Shown one piece after another: positions 24,871-33,128 of a stretch of 64,000 nucleotides of DNA (its first letter is position 1; each line of letters opens with the position of its first letter). The translations under genes were made by a program, and so were the position numbers. The notes below the pieces were generated by a model. It was not told the DNA's origin. It searched no databases and saw only the letters and a list, made by a program, of their open reading frames with translations. The stretch lies in NCBI RefSeq assembly GCF_000014865.1, contig NC_008576.1, forward strand, positions 1,455,501 through 1,519,500, in the 5' to 3' direction. The stretch comes from Magnetococcus marinus MC-1. Lineage in GTDB: Bacteria > Pseudomonadota > Magnetococcia > Magnetococcales > Magnetococcaceae.

Positions 24871-25361
24871 AACATACGGCTCCGTCTCTCCATCAAAAGC
24901 TTGCCCAGTTGGTTTTGCCCGTGGCCCCGTTTATCCTGTCCCCAGAATGGGTCAAAGGCGGTATAGTTGAGCAGCGGATAGGGGTGGGTGGCTTGTAAAA
25001 AATCATGAATCTGTTGGTGGGTATCAAATTTAGCATTCAGGGCCTGACGCATGACATCCAGCTTGATCGCATCCCAATCTGCCCGGATGGGGATGGAGCG
25101 ATCCTTGCCCATAAGGGCGGCTGTCATGGGGCTGGGGCACGCATAAATACGCGCCCGCTGCTGGGGATCTGCAAACTTGGCGGCTTGAAAATAGTGCTCC
25201 ACGGTGAACCATAATTTACCGTCCAACTCGAAAGGGTGGTCGGAAAAGTTGGAAAAGCAGCTATACCAAATGGGGGGCAGCAAGGCAACCATGGTAGGAT
25301 CCAGTGGTATGGGAATAGGGTTTGCAAAACAGAGCAACAGAAAACGGGAAACACATTTCAT
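24867..25361 (-). CDS. NADAR-family (YbiA-like) protein, probable N-glycosidase
   Basis: A protein of up to 164 residues with the NADAR/YbiA fold motifs CFSNFSDHPFELDGKLWFTVEHYFQAAKF, MGKDR and a C-terminal GQNQLGKLLMERR. YbiA removes damaged riboflavin intermediates by N-glycosidase chemistry; other NADAR proteins act in NAD/ADP-ribose metabolism or phage conflict. An alternative ATG at 25292 would start directly before the domain (141 residues); the first 23 residues otherwise look like a weak hydrophobic leader. It heads the four-gene operon NADAR / CitE-like / hemerythrin / unknown. Confidence 0.7.
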   Translation of the reverse strand: MKCVSRFLLLCFANPIPIPLDPTMVALLPPIWYSCFSNFSDHPFELDGKLWFTVEHYFQAAKFADPQQRARIYACPSPMTAALMGKDRSIPIRADWDAIKLDVMRQALNAKFDTHQQIHDFLQATHPYPLLNYTAFDPFWGQDKRGHGQNQLGKLLMERRSRML

Positions 25362-25475
25362 GCCATGCGTTAAGTGATTGTTAAATTATGAATCATTTGG
25401 CAGTGTCTCAATGTGGCCCGACATTTTGTCTGAAAACCGACCACCATTGTTGCATGGCCGACAGGAGTTTGAAAC

Positions 25476-26468
25476 ATGGTAAACCCATGGGAGCTGTACG
25501 ATCAACTGCTGGAACAGGCGCGTTTGGCGGCGGGTGAGGCGTTGGTGGCCGAGGTGATTATGGGGCCGGTATGGACGGTGGTGCGTACCGATGATGGGGG
25601 TATGGGGCTGGCCATGAGCCCCGCCACCGCCACCCGTACCCTGCCTTGGTCGGGTACGCTGCGCGGGCGCCCCATCGTTGAGCTGATTGAGTGGGTGAAA
25701 TCCTGGAATTTTCATGAAGCTGCGGTGGGTATGGCAGCCCTCAATGCCGCGTTGGGTATCCCCATGGATTGGGCCAGGGAGGCAACCCCGTTGATGACCC
25801 CTGGTTCGGCCAATCTGGCGGTATTTGACCACTTTCGCCACCATCTGGTGGATAAAAAGGTGGTGGTGGTGGGGCGTTATCCCGGTTTGGAGCGCTTTAC
25901 CGAAAATCACAACTGGCACGTGTTGGAGCGGGAGCCCAACGCCGCCGATCTGCCCGACACCGCCTGTGAATATGTGCTACCCCAGGCCGATTGGGTCTTT
26001 TTAACCGCGTCGGCCTTGGTGAATAAATCGTTGCCACGTCTGTTGACCCTTAGCCGTCATGCGGTGACGGTGCTTATGGGGCCGACCCTGCCGTGGTGGC
26101 GAGATTGGTGCCACTACGGGGTGGATTTTTTGGCCGGGGTGCGCATTGCCGATGATAAATCGGTGCGCCACACGGCGGCGGAAGGGGGCGGCGTGCGTAT
26201 TTTTGAAAAGGGGGCTCGTTACCACTTGGTGGATGTGGGGCAGGGCGCTATGGCCACCCTCAAAGAGGAGATCGCCCAGCGCTATCAGCATCGAGACCAG
26301 TTAAAACAGGCGATGGAGCAGTGGTACGCTGGCCCTGGTCCCAAGGGGCGTTTTCCCCAATGGCAGGCTTTGCAGCAGATGGATAGCGAGCTCTCCGAGC
26401 TGGATCGGCGCTACAAACGGCAGTGGGATGCCCGCCATCTTAGTCATCCACCAGCGAGACACTCTTAA
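25476..26468 (+). CDS. DUF4213/DUF364-family protein (putative metal-related)
   Basis: A 330-residue protein. The front part (about 5-95) matches the DUF4213 type and the middle (about 115-260) the DUF364 Rossmann-like domain (VVVVGRYPGLERF, LTASALVNKSLPRLL, VLMGPTLPW). The C-terminal 60 residues form a charged helix. Some DUF364 proteins are annotated as putative heavy-metal chelation proteins and occur beside nitrogenase or molybdenum genes, as here, but no activity is established. ACAGGAG lies before the ATG. Its last 29 bp overlap the 3' end of the convergent modC gene. Confidence 0.7.
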   Translation: MVNPWELYDQLLEQARLAAGEALVAEVIMGPVWTVVRTDDGGMGLAMSPATATRTLPWSGTLRGRPIVELIEWVKSWNFHEAAVGMAALNAALGIPMDWAREATPLMTPGSANLAVFDHFRHHLVDKKVVVVGRYPGLERFTENHNWHVLEREPNAADLPDTACEYVLPQADWVFLTASALVNKSLPRLLTLSRHAVTVLMGPTLPWWRDWCHYGVDFLAGVRIADDKSVRHTAAEGGGVRIFEKGARYHLVDVGQGAMATLKEEIAQRYQHRDQLKQAMEQWYAGPGPKGRFPQWQALQQMDSELSELDRRYKRQWDARHLSHPPARHS

Positions 26469-27528
26469 CGTGGGCAAAGAGGGTTTTACCCGGGGCTAGG
26501 GCCATCTCCCGCCACGATTTTTTGGTAATACGGGCCAAAATGGCGGGGCCTGCCGGCCCGTCATGCCCCAACGTAATGCGCACGTTCATACGGGCCTCAT
26601 CCATGGCTTGGGCGTCGGTGATGCGAACCGGAAAATGGTTGAGAATGCTTGACCCCTGCAAGGGGTGCAGTGAGAGGCTGACATGGGCCGCTAAAATACG
26701 CAGACGACACGCCTCGCGATCCTGTAGAGCGCCGGGCACATAGACCTCAAACCCCGGAAAAATCTCGATGCGGGTTAGGTGATCTTGCGCCTCATAGTGC
26801 AGCGGCTTGCCGCGCAGCACCACCCCTGCCACAGGATCTTTGGCAAAGGGCAGGTCGGGGTGGGTCAACAGGCTCTCTATGGGGCCTGCCAGCTTAACCT
26901 CGCCATGTTCCAGATAACACATGTGATCGGCCAGCCGCTCCACCTCGTCCAGGTCATGACTGACATAGAGGGTAGGGATCTCCAAGCGGTCATGCAGGGA
27001 CTCCAGATAGGGTAAAATCTCCTGTTTGCTCAGGCGGTCCAGCGCCGCCAAGGGCTCATCCATCAGCAACAGACGCGGCTGGGTCAACAGTGCCCGCGCC
27101 ATGCCCACCCGCTGCCGCTCGCCCCCCGATAGGCGAATGGGGGCGCGTTCCAGCAGAGGTTCTACCCCCAACAGCGCCACCACCTCATCAAAGGCAATCC
27201 ACGCATGAGCCCCCTTGGCCCGTTTGACCGCAAAATCCAGGTTGCCCCGCACCGTCATATGGGGAAACAGGCTAGCCTCTTGAAACACATAACCAATGGG
27301 CCGCTTGTGGGTGGGTAAAAAGGTGTTGTCGTTTTGCCAACACTCCCCCAAAAAGTGCAACGCACCCACACGGCTACGGTGCAGCCCCGCCACACAGCGC
27401 AGCACGGTGGTTTTACCACTGCCCGAGTGACCAAACAGCGCCGTTACCCCGCGTCCCGGTGCAGTGAGCGCAACGTTGAGCTTAAATGCACCCAAATCAT
27501 CTTGAAAACGGGCTTGAATCTCCCTCAT
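26440..27528 (-). CDS. modC: Molybdate ABC transporter ATP-binding protein
   Basis: A 362-residue ModC. It has Walker [10 protein letters not shown] (33-41), Q-loop [12 protein letters not shown], signature [16 protein letters not shown] and Walker [13 protein letters not shown] followed by the switch His in YVSHDLDE. The extra C-terminal 70 residues form a mop-type molybdate-binding domain ([22 protein letters not shown]). It energises molybdate uptake with ModB, whose stop it overlaps by 4 bp. Molybdate supplies the FeMo-cofactor made by the nearby nif genes. The 3' end overlaps the convergent DUF364 gene. Confidence 0.92.
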   Translation of the reverse strand: MREIQARFQDDLGAFKLNVALTAPGRGVTALFGHSGSGKTTVLRCVAGLHRSRVGALHFLGECWQNDNTFLPTHKRPIGYVFQEASLFPHMTVRGNLDFAVKRAKGAHAWIAFDEVVALLGVEPLLERAPIRLSGGERQRVGMARALLTQPRLLLMDEPLAALDRLSKQEILPYLESLHDRLEIPTLYVSHDLDEVERLADHMCYLEHGEVKLAGPIESLLTHPDLPFAKDPVAGVVLRGKPLHYEAQDHLTRIEIFPGFEVYVPGALQDREACRLRILAAHVSLSLHPLQGSSILNHFPVRITDAQAMDEARMNVRITLGHDGPAGPAILARITKKSWREMALAPGKTLFAHVKSVSLVDD

Positions 27529-28190
27529 CGCAGGCTTCTCCCCAACCGTTTTTCAAAGCTGGTCATGCTCCAGATCACCACAAAGGCAAACAGCAACATC
27601 CCCCCAGCCAGCAGATGGGCTTTGTCCCACTCCAGGGTCTCCACATAATCATAAATGGCCACCGACAGCACCTTGGTCTCGCCGGGAATATTGCCGCCAA
27701 TCATCAACACTACCCCAAACTCCCCCACCGTGTGGGCAAAGCCCAAGACAGCCCCGGTTAAAAAGCCGGGACGTGCCAAGGGCAATACCACATGGATAAA
27801 ACAGTCCCAGGGTGAGGCGCGTAGGGTGGCGGCGGCCTCCAGCGGGCGTTCGCCCATGGCCTCCATGGCATTGCGGATGGGTTGGACCACAAAGGGCAGC
27901 GAGTAGAGCGTGGAGCCCACCACCAGACCGGCAAAGGTAAAGGGTAGGGTGGTGCCAAACAGATGTTTAACCAGTTGCCCCAACAGACTATCCGGGCTCA
28001 TCAATAGCAGCAGGTAAAAACCTAACACGGTGGGGGGGAGCACCAGGGGCAGGGCGATCACTGTGCCCACCAGCTCTTTCCAACGTGCTTTGCTTTGAGA
28101 GAGCCACCACGCAATAGGGGTGCCCACCAACATTAAAATGAGGGTGGTGATAAAAGCCAGTTTAAGGGTCAGTGAGATGGCATCCCACAT
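27525..28190 (-). CDS. modB: Molybdate ABC transporter permease
   Basis: A 221-residue ModB permease with about five hydrophobic segments, the first near residues 10-30. The cytoplasmic EAA loop contacting ModC is in [25 protein letters not shown], and [19 protein letters not shown] follows. It overlaps modC by 4 bp. A periplasmic binding protein gene (modA) would normally precede it, but none is found upstream in the window: 28191-28501 is non-coding. ModA must be encoded elsewhere or be replaced by another protein. Confidence 0.92.
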   Translation of the reverse strand: MWDAISLTLKLAFITTLILMLVGTPIAWWLSQSKARWKELVGTVIALPLVLPPTVLGFYLLLLMSPDSLLGQLVKHLFGTTLPFTFAGLVVGSTLYSLPFVVQPIRNAMEAMGERPLEAAATLRASPWDCFIHVVLPLARPGFLTGAVLGFAHTVGEFGVVLMIGGNIPGETKVLSVAIYDYVETLEWDKAHLLAGGMLLFAFVVIWSMTSFEKRLGRSLR

Positions 28191-28397
28191 GGCATGATTC
28201 CCAACAGAGGTTTAAGCCCGTAACGCCCAACCCAGCACCCTTGAGGGTGGCAAGGCAGACGAGAACCAAGTGGCATTGGGTGCCACCATCGCCCGCTGCG
28301 GCCGTTAAGGGTGCTGAATGGGTAAATGGGGCGTCGGAGCCGGTGCGAAAAGGTCGGATTATAGCGGAAAATATAAACCATAGCATGGGTTTTAAGT

Positions 28398-28425
28398 GGG
28401 GGCGGTCTCTCCTGAGACCGCCCCC
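28398..28425 (-). terminator. Strong hairpin between the nifE operon end and modB
   Basis: GGGGGCGGTCTC (28398-28409) is perfectly inverted as GAGACCGCCCCC (28414-28425) around a 4-nt loop. It lies 77 bp past the last nif-operon gene on the minus strand. The T-run is weak, so termination may be partial. The rest of the 311-bp gap shows no gene and no clear promoter for modB. Confidence 0.6.
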
Positions 28426-28501
28426 TTCCATACGCGCCTGGACGGAGTGAGGGAGGGAAGCTGGCGCGTATGAAATTTCCGGCATAAAGGGGGGCCGCAG
28501 G

Positions 28502-28795
28502 CTAGGCTTGCGCCCCCTTCTTTTTTAGATTGGCAAACAGATCAAGCAGAAACATTTGGCAATGCTCGGCATTTTCAAAGTGCTCCACCGCCAAAGCTTC
28601 ACCCTTTTTATAAGAGCGTGCCGAGGCCCGCAAAATCATGGAGAGCTGACGGTTAAAGGTCGAGGGTTGCGTAAGCAGCCGCACGGCGGCTTCAAACAGT
28701 ACCTTTACCTCCAACCCATCGGCCCCCTCTGTAAGCAGGTTTTCGCCGTGTTGGCTCAGTAGCTCGTAATAATCGTTGATGGCTGGACGATCCAT
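28502..28795 (-). CDS. Uncharacterised nif-operon protein (last gene)
   Basis: A 97-residue protein from ATG 28795; an upstream TTG at 28813 would overlap the previous stop by 4 bp, so the start is open. It is helical and acidic at the front (YYELLSQHGENLLTEGADG), with ILRASARSYKKGEALAVEHFENAEHC in the middle and a basic end. I recognise no family. It is the final gene of the nifE operon, directly behind a DUF683 gene, so it is probably expressed only under nitrogen fixation. Function unknown. Confidence 0.6.
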   Translation of the reverse strand: MDRPAINDYYELLSQHGENLLTEGADGLEVKVLFEAAVRLLTQPSTFNRQLSMILRASARSYKKGEALAVEHFENAEHCQMFLLDLFANLKKKGAQA

Positions 28796-28809
28796 GATCC
28801 CTGTCCCAC

Positions 28810-29004
28810 TCAAAGCCCGTTGGCTTTTTCAAATTCAAGGGCCTCTTTACACTGGGCGGCCAAGAGGGTGCCCAGTTCTGGCAGGCGGTCGTATTGGCTC
28901 CACAGCGTATCTTCCACAATGTCGTGGATCTCACCGGCGGTTTCACTGGCAACACGCTTGAGTTTGGCCAACTGCTTTTTTAAGGCTTTTTCATCGTCAG
29001 ACAT
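28810..29004 (-). CDS. Nif-associated DUF683 / CCE_0567-family small protein
   Basis: A 64-residue protein with the family pattern ALKKQLAKLKRVASETAGEI, then HDIVED, then LPELGTLLAA and a helical end. The family (CCE_0567-type, DUF683) is a small two-helix protein almost confined to nif clusters; a metal-binding role has been proposed. It begins 5 bp after the preceding unknown gene stops. The size is normal. Confidence 0.72.
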   Translation of the reverse strand: MSDDEKALKKQLAKLKRVASETAGEIHDIVEDTLWSQYDRLPELGTLLAAQCKEALEFEKANGL

Positions 29005-29009
29005 AGGGT

Positions 29010-29621
29010 CTACTCCTCAACTTCCATACTGGTGGGGTCGGCCTCGCGGGTGGCCAAGCCCATCTCAAACTGATCTTCATCCAGCGCCACTTCACCGGGC
29101 ATAAGATCATCCAGATAGTCCTGATAGAGCTTTAGGCGATAGCGCTCCAAAATGGCGTCGGCATCCATCCCCGTGGTAAAGGTTTGCCCCTCCAGATCGT
29201 GCAACGCAAAGGAGGCCATGGCCTCCTTTTCGTTGGCACCGGGCCAAGGCTTGCCACCAATCTCCTCAAAGTGGCCCTCTTCATCCACACGCAACACCCA
29301 AAAATAGGCGGGCAAGCCAACATCGGCGGGGGTCTGCCCAACCCAACTCAGGCGTGCCAGGGTCTTGTCGTCAACCTGGTGAACTTTACTCCACCCCAGC
29401 GCCTTTTCAGGCTCATAGGTGAACTCCAGGCAGCCGGACATGGAGGTGGTAAAACGGTGGTAGGCATTGGCGGGTGCCGTGGTCTCTATCCGGCGTAGAT
29501 AGCCCACAAACCGACCATTGCGAAACCCCAAGTGCAATGAGAGCTCGGGCATATCTGCCCGTACCGCTTGCTGGGGATCCGGCGCGGCCGGTTTGATGGG
29601 AATAATGCCTAGGCCGTTCAT
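29010..29621 (-). CDS. Uncharacterised nif-operon protein
   Basis: A 203-residue soluble protein. I do not recognise the family. Its central part is beta-rich (LSLHLGFRNGRFVGYLRRIE, AYFWVLRVDEEGHFEEIGGKPW), followed by acidic helices ending in EADPTSMEVEE. There are no Cys-rich motifs and no membrane segments. The ATG overlaps the FeSII gene stop (ATGA, 29618-29621), so it is translationally coupled to a nitrogenase-protection ferredoxin. It may act with it, but this is inference from context. Confidence 0.6.
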   Translation of the reverse strand: MNGLGIIPIKPAAPDPQQAVRADMPELSLHLGFRNGRFVGYLRRIETTAPANAYHRFTTSMSGCLEFTYEPEKALGWSKVHQVDDKTLARLSWVGQTPADVGLPAYFWVLRVDEEGHFEEIGGKPWPGANEKEAMASFALHDLEGQTFTTGMDADAILERYRLKLYQDYLDDLMPGEVALDEDQFEMGLATREADPTSMEVEE

Positions 29622-29992
29622 AGGGTTACGCCAGATTCTCCGGAAAAGCTTACCAGAATATCTTCATCGCGCACGATAAACTGGCAAGCCAACCGGTATT
29701 TGGGGGGAATATCACCCACTTCAGCCGCTTCGATCTCGGCTTTGCTGATTTTACCCAGAGAGACCAAAATTTCCTTCTCTTTGTCCGTCAGGTGATGGGC
29801 CTTTTGCTGTTTGCCGGGCTCTAACAATTTGACCTCACACACGCAGGATCCACACTCACCATCCTGACAATCAAAAGGAATTTTAATCCCCTCTTTTTGC
29901 GCCACCGCCAGCAGGGTGCCGTTATGGCCAGCCACCGCATAAACCGTCTTGTCGCGGGACATGGAAGGAGAGGTGAAGGTAATGTTAGCCAT
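29618..29992 (-). CDS. FeSII (Shethna protein II)-like [2Fe-2S] ferredoxin
   Basis: A 124-residue plant-type [2Fe-2S] protein with the cluster loop FDCQDGECGSCVCEV and the fourth Cys in RLACQFIV. The overall spelling, including the N-terminal FTSPSMSRDKTVYAVAGHNGTLLAVAQ, the LTDKEKEILVSLGKISKAE helix and PPKYRLACQ..V.DED, closely follows Azotobacter FeSII. That protein locks NifH and NifDK into an inactive O2-protected complex under oxygen stress. The extra helix between cluster ligands is what distinguishes FeSII from ordinary ferredoxins. AAGGAAAAC precedes the ATG. It lies 43 bp after nifZ, with a palindrome in the gap. Confidence 0.85.
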   Translation of the reverse strand: MANITFTSPSMSRDKTVYAVAGHNGTLLAVAQKEGIKIPFDCQDGECGSCVCEVKLLEPGKQQKAHHLTDKEKEILVSLGKISKAEIEAAEVGDIPPKYRLACQFIVRDEDILVSFSGESGVTL

Positions 29993-30009
29993 GTGTTTTC
30001 CTTTTCTAT

Positions 30010-30025
30010 TTTGACGTTTGTCAAA
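30010..30025. promoter_or_regulatory. FNR/FixK-type palindrome upstream of the FeSII gene
   Basis: TTTGACGTTTGTCAAA is a perfect dyad (6-bp arms, 4-bp spacer) matching the TTGAN6TCAA layout of FNR/FixK-class sites. It lies between nifZ and the FeSII gene, 18 bp before the FeSII ATG. It could give FeSII its own oxygen-responsive control, or be a small hairpin. Confidence 0.4.
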
Positions 30026-30035
30026 CGTTAGATGC

Positions 30036-30581
30036 TCAAGATTGGGCGGTTGGTAGCAGGCCCATCATCATTTTCTGGGTCTGGTTAAACTCATAATCGG
30101 GTTGGTTGTCCAACTCCGGCGCCATGACCAGCAGCTTCTCTGGGATATTAAAATAGCGCTCGCCAAAGTGGACCTGACAGACAATTTTGTCGGGGTTGCT
30201 GCTATTGACCTCCACCACCTCCCCAACCTGATCGGTGTCAACCAGGGTCTCCCCTTTGATCTCCAACGGCACTGCCAGCATAACCCGATCACGGGTCTCA
30301 AACAGGCTCTCTACCCAGGGCAGTTCGGCGTCTTGTAGCTCTTTTTCACGGCAACCGACAATCAAGTCATCGTCGATAAAGTGAATTTCGTAGATATTGT
30401 GCTCCTGCAAAAAAACCCCAGCCTGACGCACAAAACCCACGGTTCCCTTGCGCACCAGCACCTCGCCACTGCGTTTGCCAGGAAAGGTGCCATCGTTGCG
30501 GATGGACTTAATCAACCGTACCGCGCTGGCATTTTCAAACCGGTAGTTACCGGCAATCTCTTCATACTCTTGGTGTTGCAT
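30036..30581 (-). CDS. nifZ: NifZ with two NifZ-like repeats
   Basis: A 181-residue protein. The first half (about 25-80) is classical Nif[47 protein letters not shown] second, diverged copy (about 105-152) follows: [39 protein letters not shown]. NifZ assists maturation of the P-cluster on NifDK. The start overlaps the nifV stop by 20 bp. In other diazotrophs NifZ is usually single-domain in its core, so the clear duplication is notable. Confidence 0.85.
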   Translation of the reverse strand: MQHQEYEEIAGNYRFENASAVRLIKSIRNDGTFPGKRSGEVLVRKGTVGFVRQAGVFLQEHNIYEIHFIDDDLIVGCREKELQDAELPWVESLFETRDRVMLAVPLEIKGETLVDTDQVGEVVEVNSSNPDKIVCQVHFGERYFNIPEKLLVMAPELDNQPDYEFNQTQKMMMGLLPTAQS

Positions 30582-31746
30582 GGAGCAATCCTCCGTGGTT
30601 GGCGGGGGTTAGGGGGGCAGGCTCGGTTAAGAAGCGGTAAAAACTTTGCAGTTCCGCTTGCTCCGGGGAGCGCTTATAACGGGTGGCAAAGCCTTTGACG
30701 CTCTGCAAGAGTTGCCCAGCCAGCTCCTGGCTTATGGCAATCCCCATGCGTCCATAGGCGTCAATCACCCCTTGGCGTCCCGAATGCTTGCCCAACACCA
30801 ACTCATGGTGCCGACCCAAAATGTCGGGATCGACCCCCTGGTAGTTGCGGCGATCTTTAAGCAGGCCATCCACATGGATGCCTGACTCATGGCGAAATAC
30901 CGCACTGCCCACCACACTCTTTTGACACGAGAGTGGCCGGCCCGATGCGCTCTCCACAAACTGCGAAAGCACCTGTAGCTGGTCACACTGAATACCGGTA
31001 TAACCGCCGTGTAGGGTCTGTAACGCCACCGCCACCTCTTCGAGGGGGGCATTGCCCGCCCGCTCACCCAGGCCGTTGACCGTGGTGTTGGCGTGGCTGG
31101 CCCCACCGCGAATGGCCGCTAGGGTGTTGGCCGTCGCCAGCCCCAGATCATCGTGGGCATGGATCTCTAACTCCAGATCCAAATTAGCCCGCAATGTTTT
31201 AAACCGCTCATAGGTGGTAAAGGGGTCCAAAATACCCAAGGTGTCGGCAAAGCGTAGCCGTTTTGCCCCCGCCTTTTGTGCGGTTTCGCCCATGCGCAGC
31301 AAAAAGTCGATCTCCGCCCGCGAGGCATCTTCACACCCCACACACACCTCAATCCCCATCTCTTGGCTAACCCGGGTGACTTGGTGTTGGATGGTGTTGA
31401 GTACCCAACGCCGATTGCGACCCAGTTTATGCCGGATCTGTTGATCCGAAGCCGAGGTGGAGAGATCCGCCATCGCCACCCCCAAACCCGGTAGGTGGCT
31501 GATGTCGGCATCATGCATGCGCAGCCATACCAACAGTCGCGCCCGCAAACCCAGTTGCGCGATGGCGCGGATATCCTGCCGCTCCTCTTCGCCCATAGCG
31601 GGTATACCCACCTCCAACTCGGGTACACCAGCACGATCCAGCAGGGTGGCGATCTTTAGCTTTTCTTCCAAGCTAAAGGCCACCCCCGCCGATTGTTCAC
31701 CATCCCGCAGGGTGGTGTCGTCTAAAATGACGGTCGATTGATCCAT
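30562..31746 (-). CDS. nifV: Homocitrate synthase
   Basis: A 394-residue TIM-barrel enzyme of the HMGL-like family that condenses acetyl-CoA and 2-oxoglutarate into homocitrate, the organic ligand of the FeMo-cofactor. It begins [19 protein letters not shown] (metal-binding Asp with the RDGEQ motif). [20 protein letters not shown] and [19 protein letters not shown] carry the His-x-His metal site and the family signature. Length is normal. It sits between fdxB and nifZ in the nifE operon. Confidence 0.93.
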   Translation of the reverse strand: MDQSTVILDDTTLRDGEQSAGVAFSLEEKLKIATLLDRAGVPELEVGIPAMGEEERQDIRAIAQLGLRARLLVWLRMHDADISHLPGLGVAMADLSTSASDQQIRHKLGRNRRWVLNTIQHQVTRVSQEMGIEVCVGCEDASRAEIDFLLRMGETAQKAGAKRLRFADTLGILDPFTTYERFKTLRANLDLELEIHAHDDLGLATANTLAAIRGGASHANTTVNGLGERAGNAPLEEVAVALQTLHGGYTGIQCDQLQVLSQFVESASGRPLSCQKSVVGSAVFRHESGIHVDGLLKDRRNYQGVDPDILGRHHELVLGKHSGRQGVIDAYGRMGIAISQELAGQLLQSVKGFATRYKRSPEQAELQSFYRFLTEPAPLTPANHGGLLHATPRV

Positions 31747-31791
31747 AGTCTTCCCTCCCCAGGTTAGACCTCTCCTTATAGGAACATCATA

Positions 31792-32109
31792 TTAAGCAGC
31801 GATCTCCAACGTAGCATGGCTGTGGCAATCCTTGGGGCAGACCCGCGAACAGGCGGCGCAACCGATGCAATCCTCTTTGTCGGCGATGGACATGACATAG
31901 ACCACATCATCGTCAAAGCCATCCTCCTCCCAATCTTCACCACCCTCTTCCAGATCTTCAATCTCATCCCGCTCAACCAGTTCAAACACATCGCGGGGGC
32001 ACACTTTGTAGCAGCGCCCACAACCGATGCAGTTTTTATGGTTGATGGATTCAATAAACTCCGGGGTCCACTCACTCCCCCCACGGGTGGTGCCGGTGAA
32101 AACAGCCAT
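31792..32109 (-). CDS. fdxB: Nif-specific ferredoxin III (2[4Fe-4S])
   Basis: A 105-residue ferredoxin with two CxxCxxCxxxCP sites, CIGCGRCYKVCP and CIGCAACSRVCP. They are separated by a long acidic insert (EDLEEGGEDWEEDGFDDD) characteristic of FdxB. It probably supplies electrons for FeMo-cofactor assembly on NifEN or for NifB-type chemistry. The ATG at 32109 (MAVFTGTTRGG) has AAGAAGGAG just upstream. It lies between the DUF269 gene and nifV in the nifE operon. Confidence 0.92.
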   Translation of the reverse strand: MAVFTGTTRGGSEWTPEFIESINHKNCIGCGRCYKVCPRDVFELVERDEIEDLEEGGEDWEEDGFDDDVVYVMSIADKEDCIGCAACSRVCPKDCHSHATLEIAA

Positions 32110-32153
32110 TGATTTGCTCCTTCTTTTCAAAATCTAAGCAACAGGGTGGGGGC

Positions 32154-32603
32154 TTACAGCCCCGCTACCTCTGGGTGTTTGCCAATTAGGGCTAGTGCAA
32201 CACTGAGTAACTTGTCCCCTTCATCCTTCATTTTAGAGGGGGTCTCAAAGCCAAAGCGGTGAATATCCCGCACCACCCGTTCCAGTGCCACCAATTTGCC
32301 TACAATGATATGGACTGTGCCAAAACCCTCATGGGTGATGTTGATGGAGGGACGTGCCATCAAACCGCACTCTTTTTCAATCAACATCGCGATGGCATTA
32401 TAAAAAGCCGCCACGCGGGAGATGGTGGAAGGATCAGGATCCCCAATCACAGGAATAAGCTTGCGGGCTTCTTTGCTGATGATAAAAGGAGCCATCAACT
32501 TTTGCGGTGTCTGTTTGTCTTGCACCCCATAGGTGTCTAGGGCGCGCATTTGCTTAACCATCTCTAGAAAAAAGTCCGACTGATACAGCTCTTCTTCACT
32601 CAT
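32154..32603 (-). CDS. NifX-associated protein (DUF269)
   Basis: A 149-residue nif-associated DUF269 protein, recognised from FFLEMVKQMRALDTYG, a central run near NAIAMLIEKECGLMARPS and the INITHEGFGTVHIIVGKLVALERVVRDIHRFGFE block. These proteins almost always follow nifX, as here, and are thought to take part in FeMo-cofactor synthesis; the activity is undefined. The ATG at 32603 (MSEEELYQSDF) has GAGGAACG upstream. The size is normal. Confidence 0.85.
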   Translation of the reverse strand: MSEEELYQSDFFLEMVKQMRALDTYGVQDKQTPQKLMAPFIISKEARKLIPVIGDPDPSTISRVAAFYNAIAMLIEKECGLMARPSINITHEGFGTVHIIVGKLVALERVVRDIHRFGFETPSKMKDEGDKLLSVALALIGKHPEVAGL

Positions 32604-32645
32604 GGTTTTCGTTCCTCGTGGCAAAGGCATTCAGGGGCGCGGGGA

Positions 32646-33128
32646 TTACTCTTCCCAGCTCTCGTTCAACACTTCTTCAAAATCACAGGCTTCTTTATCC
32701 TGTTTACGTTTGACCCAGTTCATCCAGGGGGCTGGATCATGGGTCATTTTGTGCTGTATTTCGCTAATCAGCGTCTCGATGCGCATGCTCTCATCCAAGC
32801 GGATTGGGGTGGTACCCCCTGCAATCAACTGCCGCGCCGCTGAACCCCCCACCGCCATGCAGTAAACCGCTTGAATGCCGCTCAACGCATTAAGGCGGGC
32901 GGGCAGCTTGGCTTCGTTACCATCCATCTCTTCCGAAGCAAAGGCCACCACCTCCATCAATTTGGCCGTCTCTGGCGTGATGCGGTAGAGGGCCAACTTC
33001 AGGGCGGTACCAAAATGCTGATCGACCCGGTTTAAATCCGCCGTGGCAAAGGCGACACTTAGCCCTTCATGATTTTGCTGGTCCATGGTATCAACCACCC
33101 GCAACCGACGTGTCCGCAGCGCAGCCAT
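32646..33128 (-). CDS. nifX: Cofactor-carrier protein NifX
   Basis: A 160-residue NifX with the dinitrogenase iron-molybdenum cofactor-binding fold: LSVAFATADLNRVDQHFGTALKLALYRI, then IQAVYCMAVGGSAARQLIAGG and an acidic, Trp-containing C-terminus. NifX shuttles NifB-co and cofactor precursors between NifB and NifEN. The ATG at 33128 is chosen for its upstream AAGGACC and because the longer reading lies inside nifN; even so it overlaps nifN by 38 bp. Confidence 0.9.
   Translation of the reverse strand: MAALRTRRLRVVDTMDQQNHEGLSVAFATADLNRVDQHFGTALKLALYRITPETAKLMEVVAFASEEMDGNEAKLPARLNALSGIQAVYCMAVGGSAARQLIAGGTTPIRLDESMRIETLISEIQHKMTHDPAPWMNWVKRKQDKEACDFEEVLNESWEE

Noticed and set aside
25448-25463. 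TGTTGCATGGCCGACA, a TGT-N10-ACA match before the DUF364-family gene
   Set aside because: It overlaps the ribosome-binding region and no -24/-12 promoter is near. About 16 such matches are expected by chance in 64 kb, so the motif alone proves nothing.
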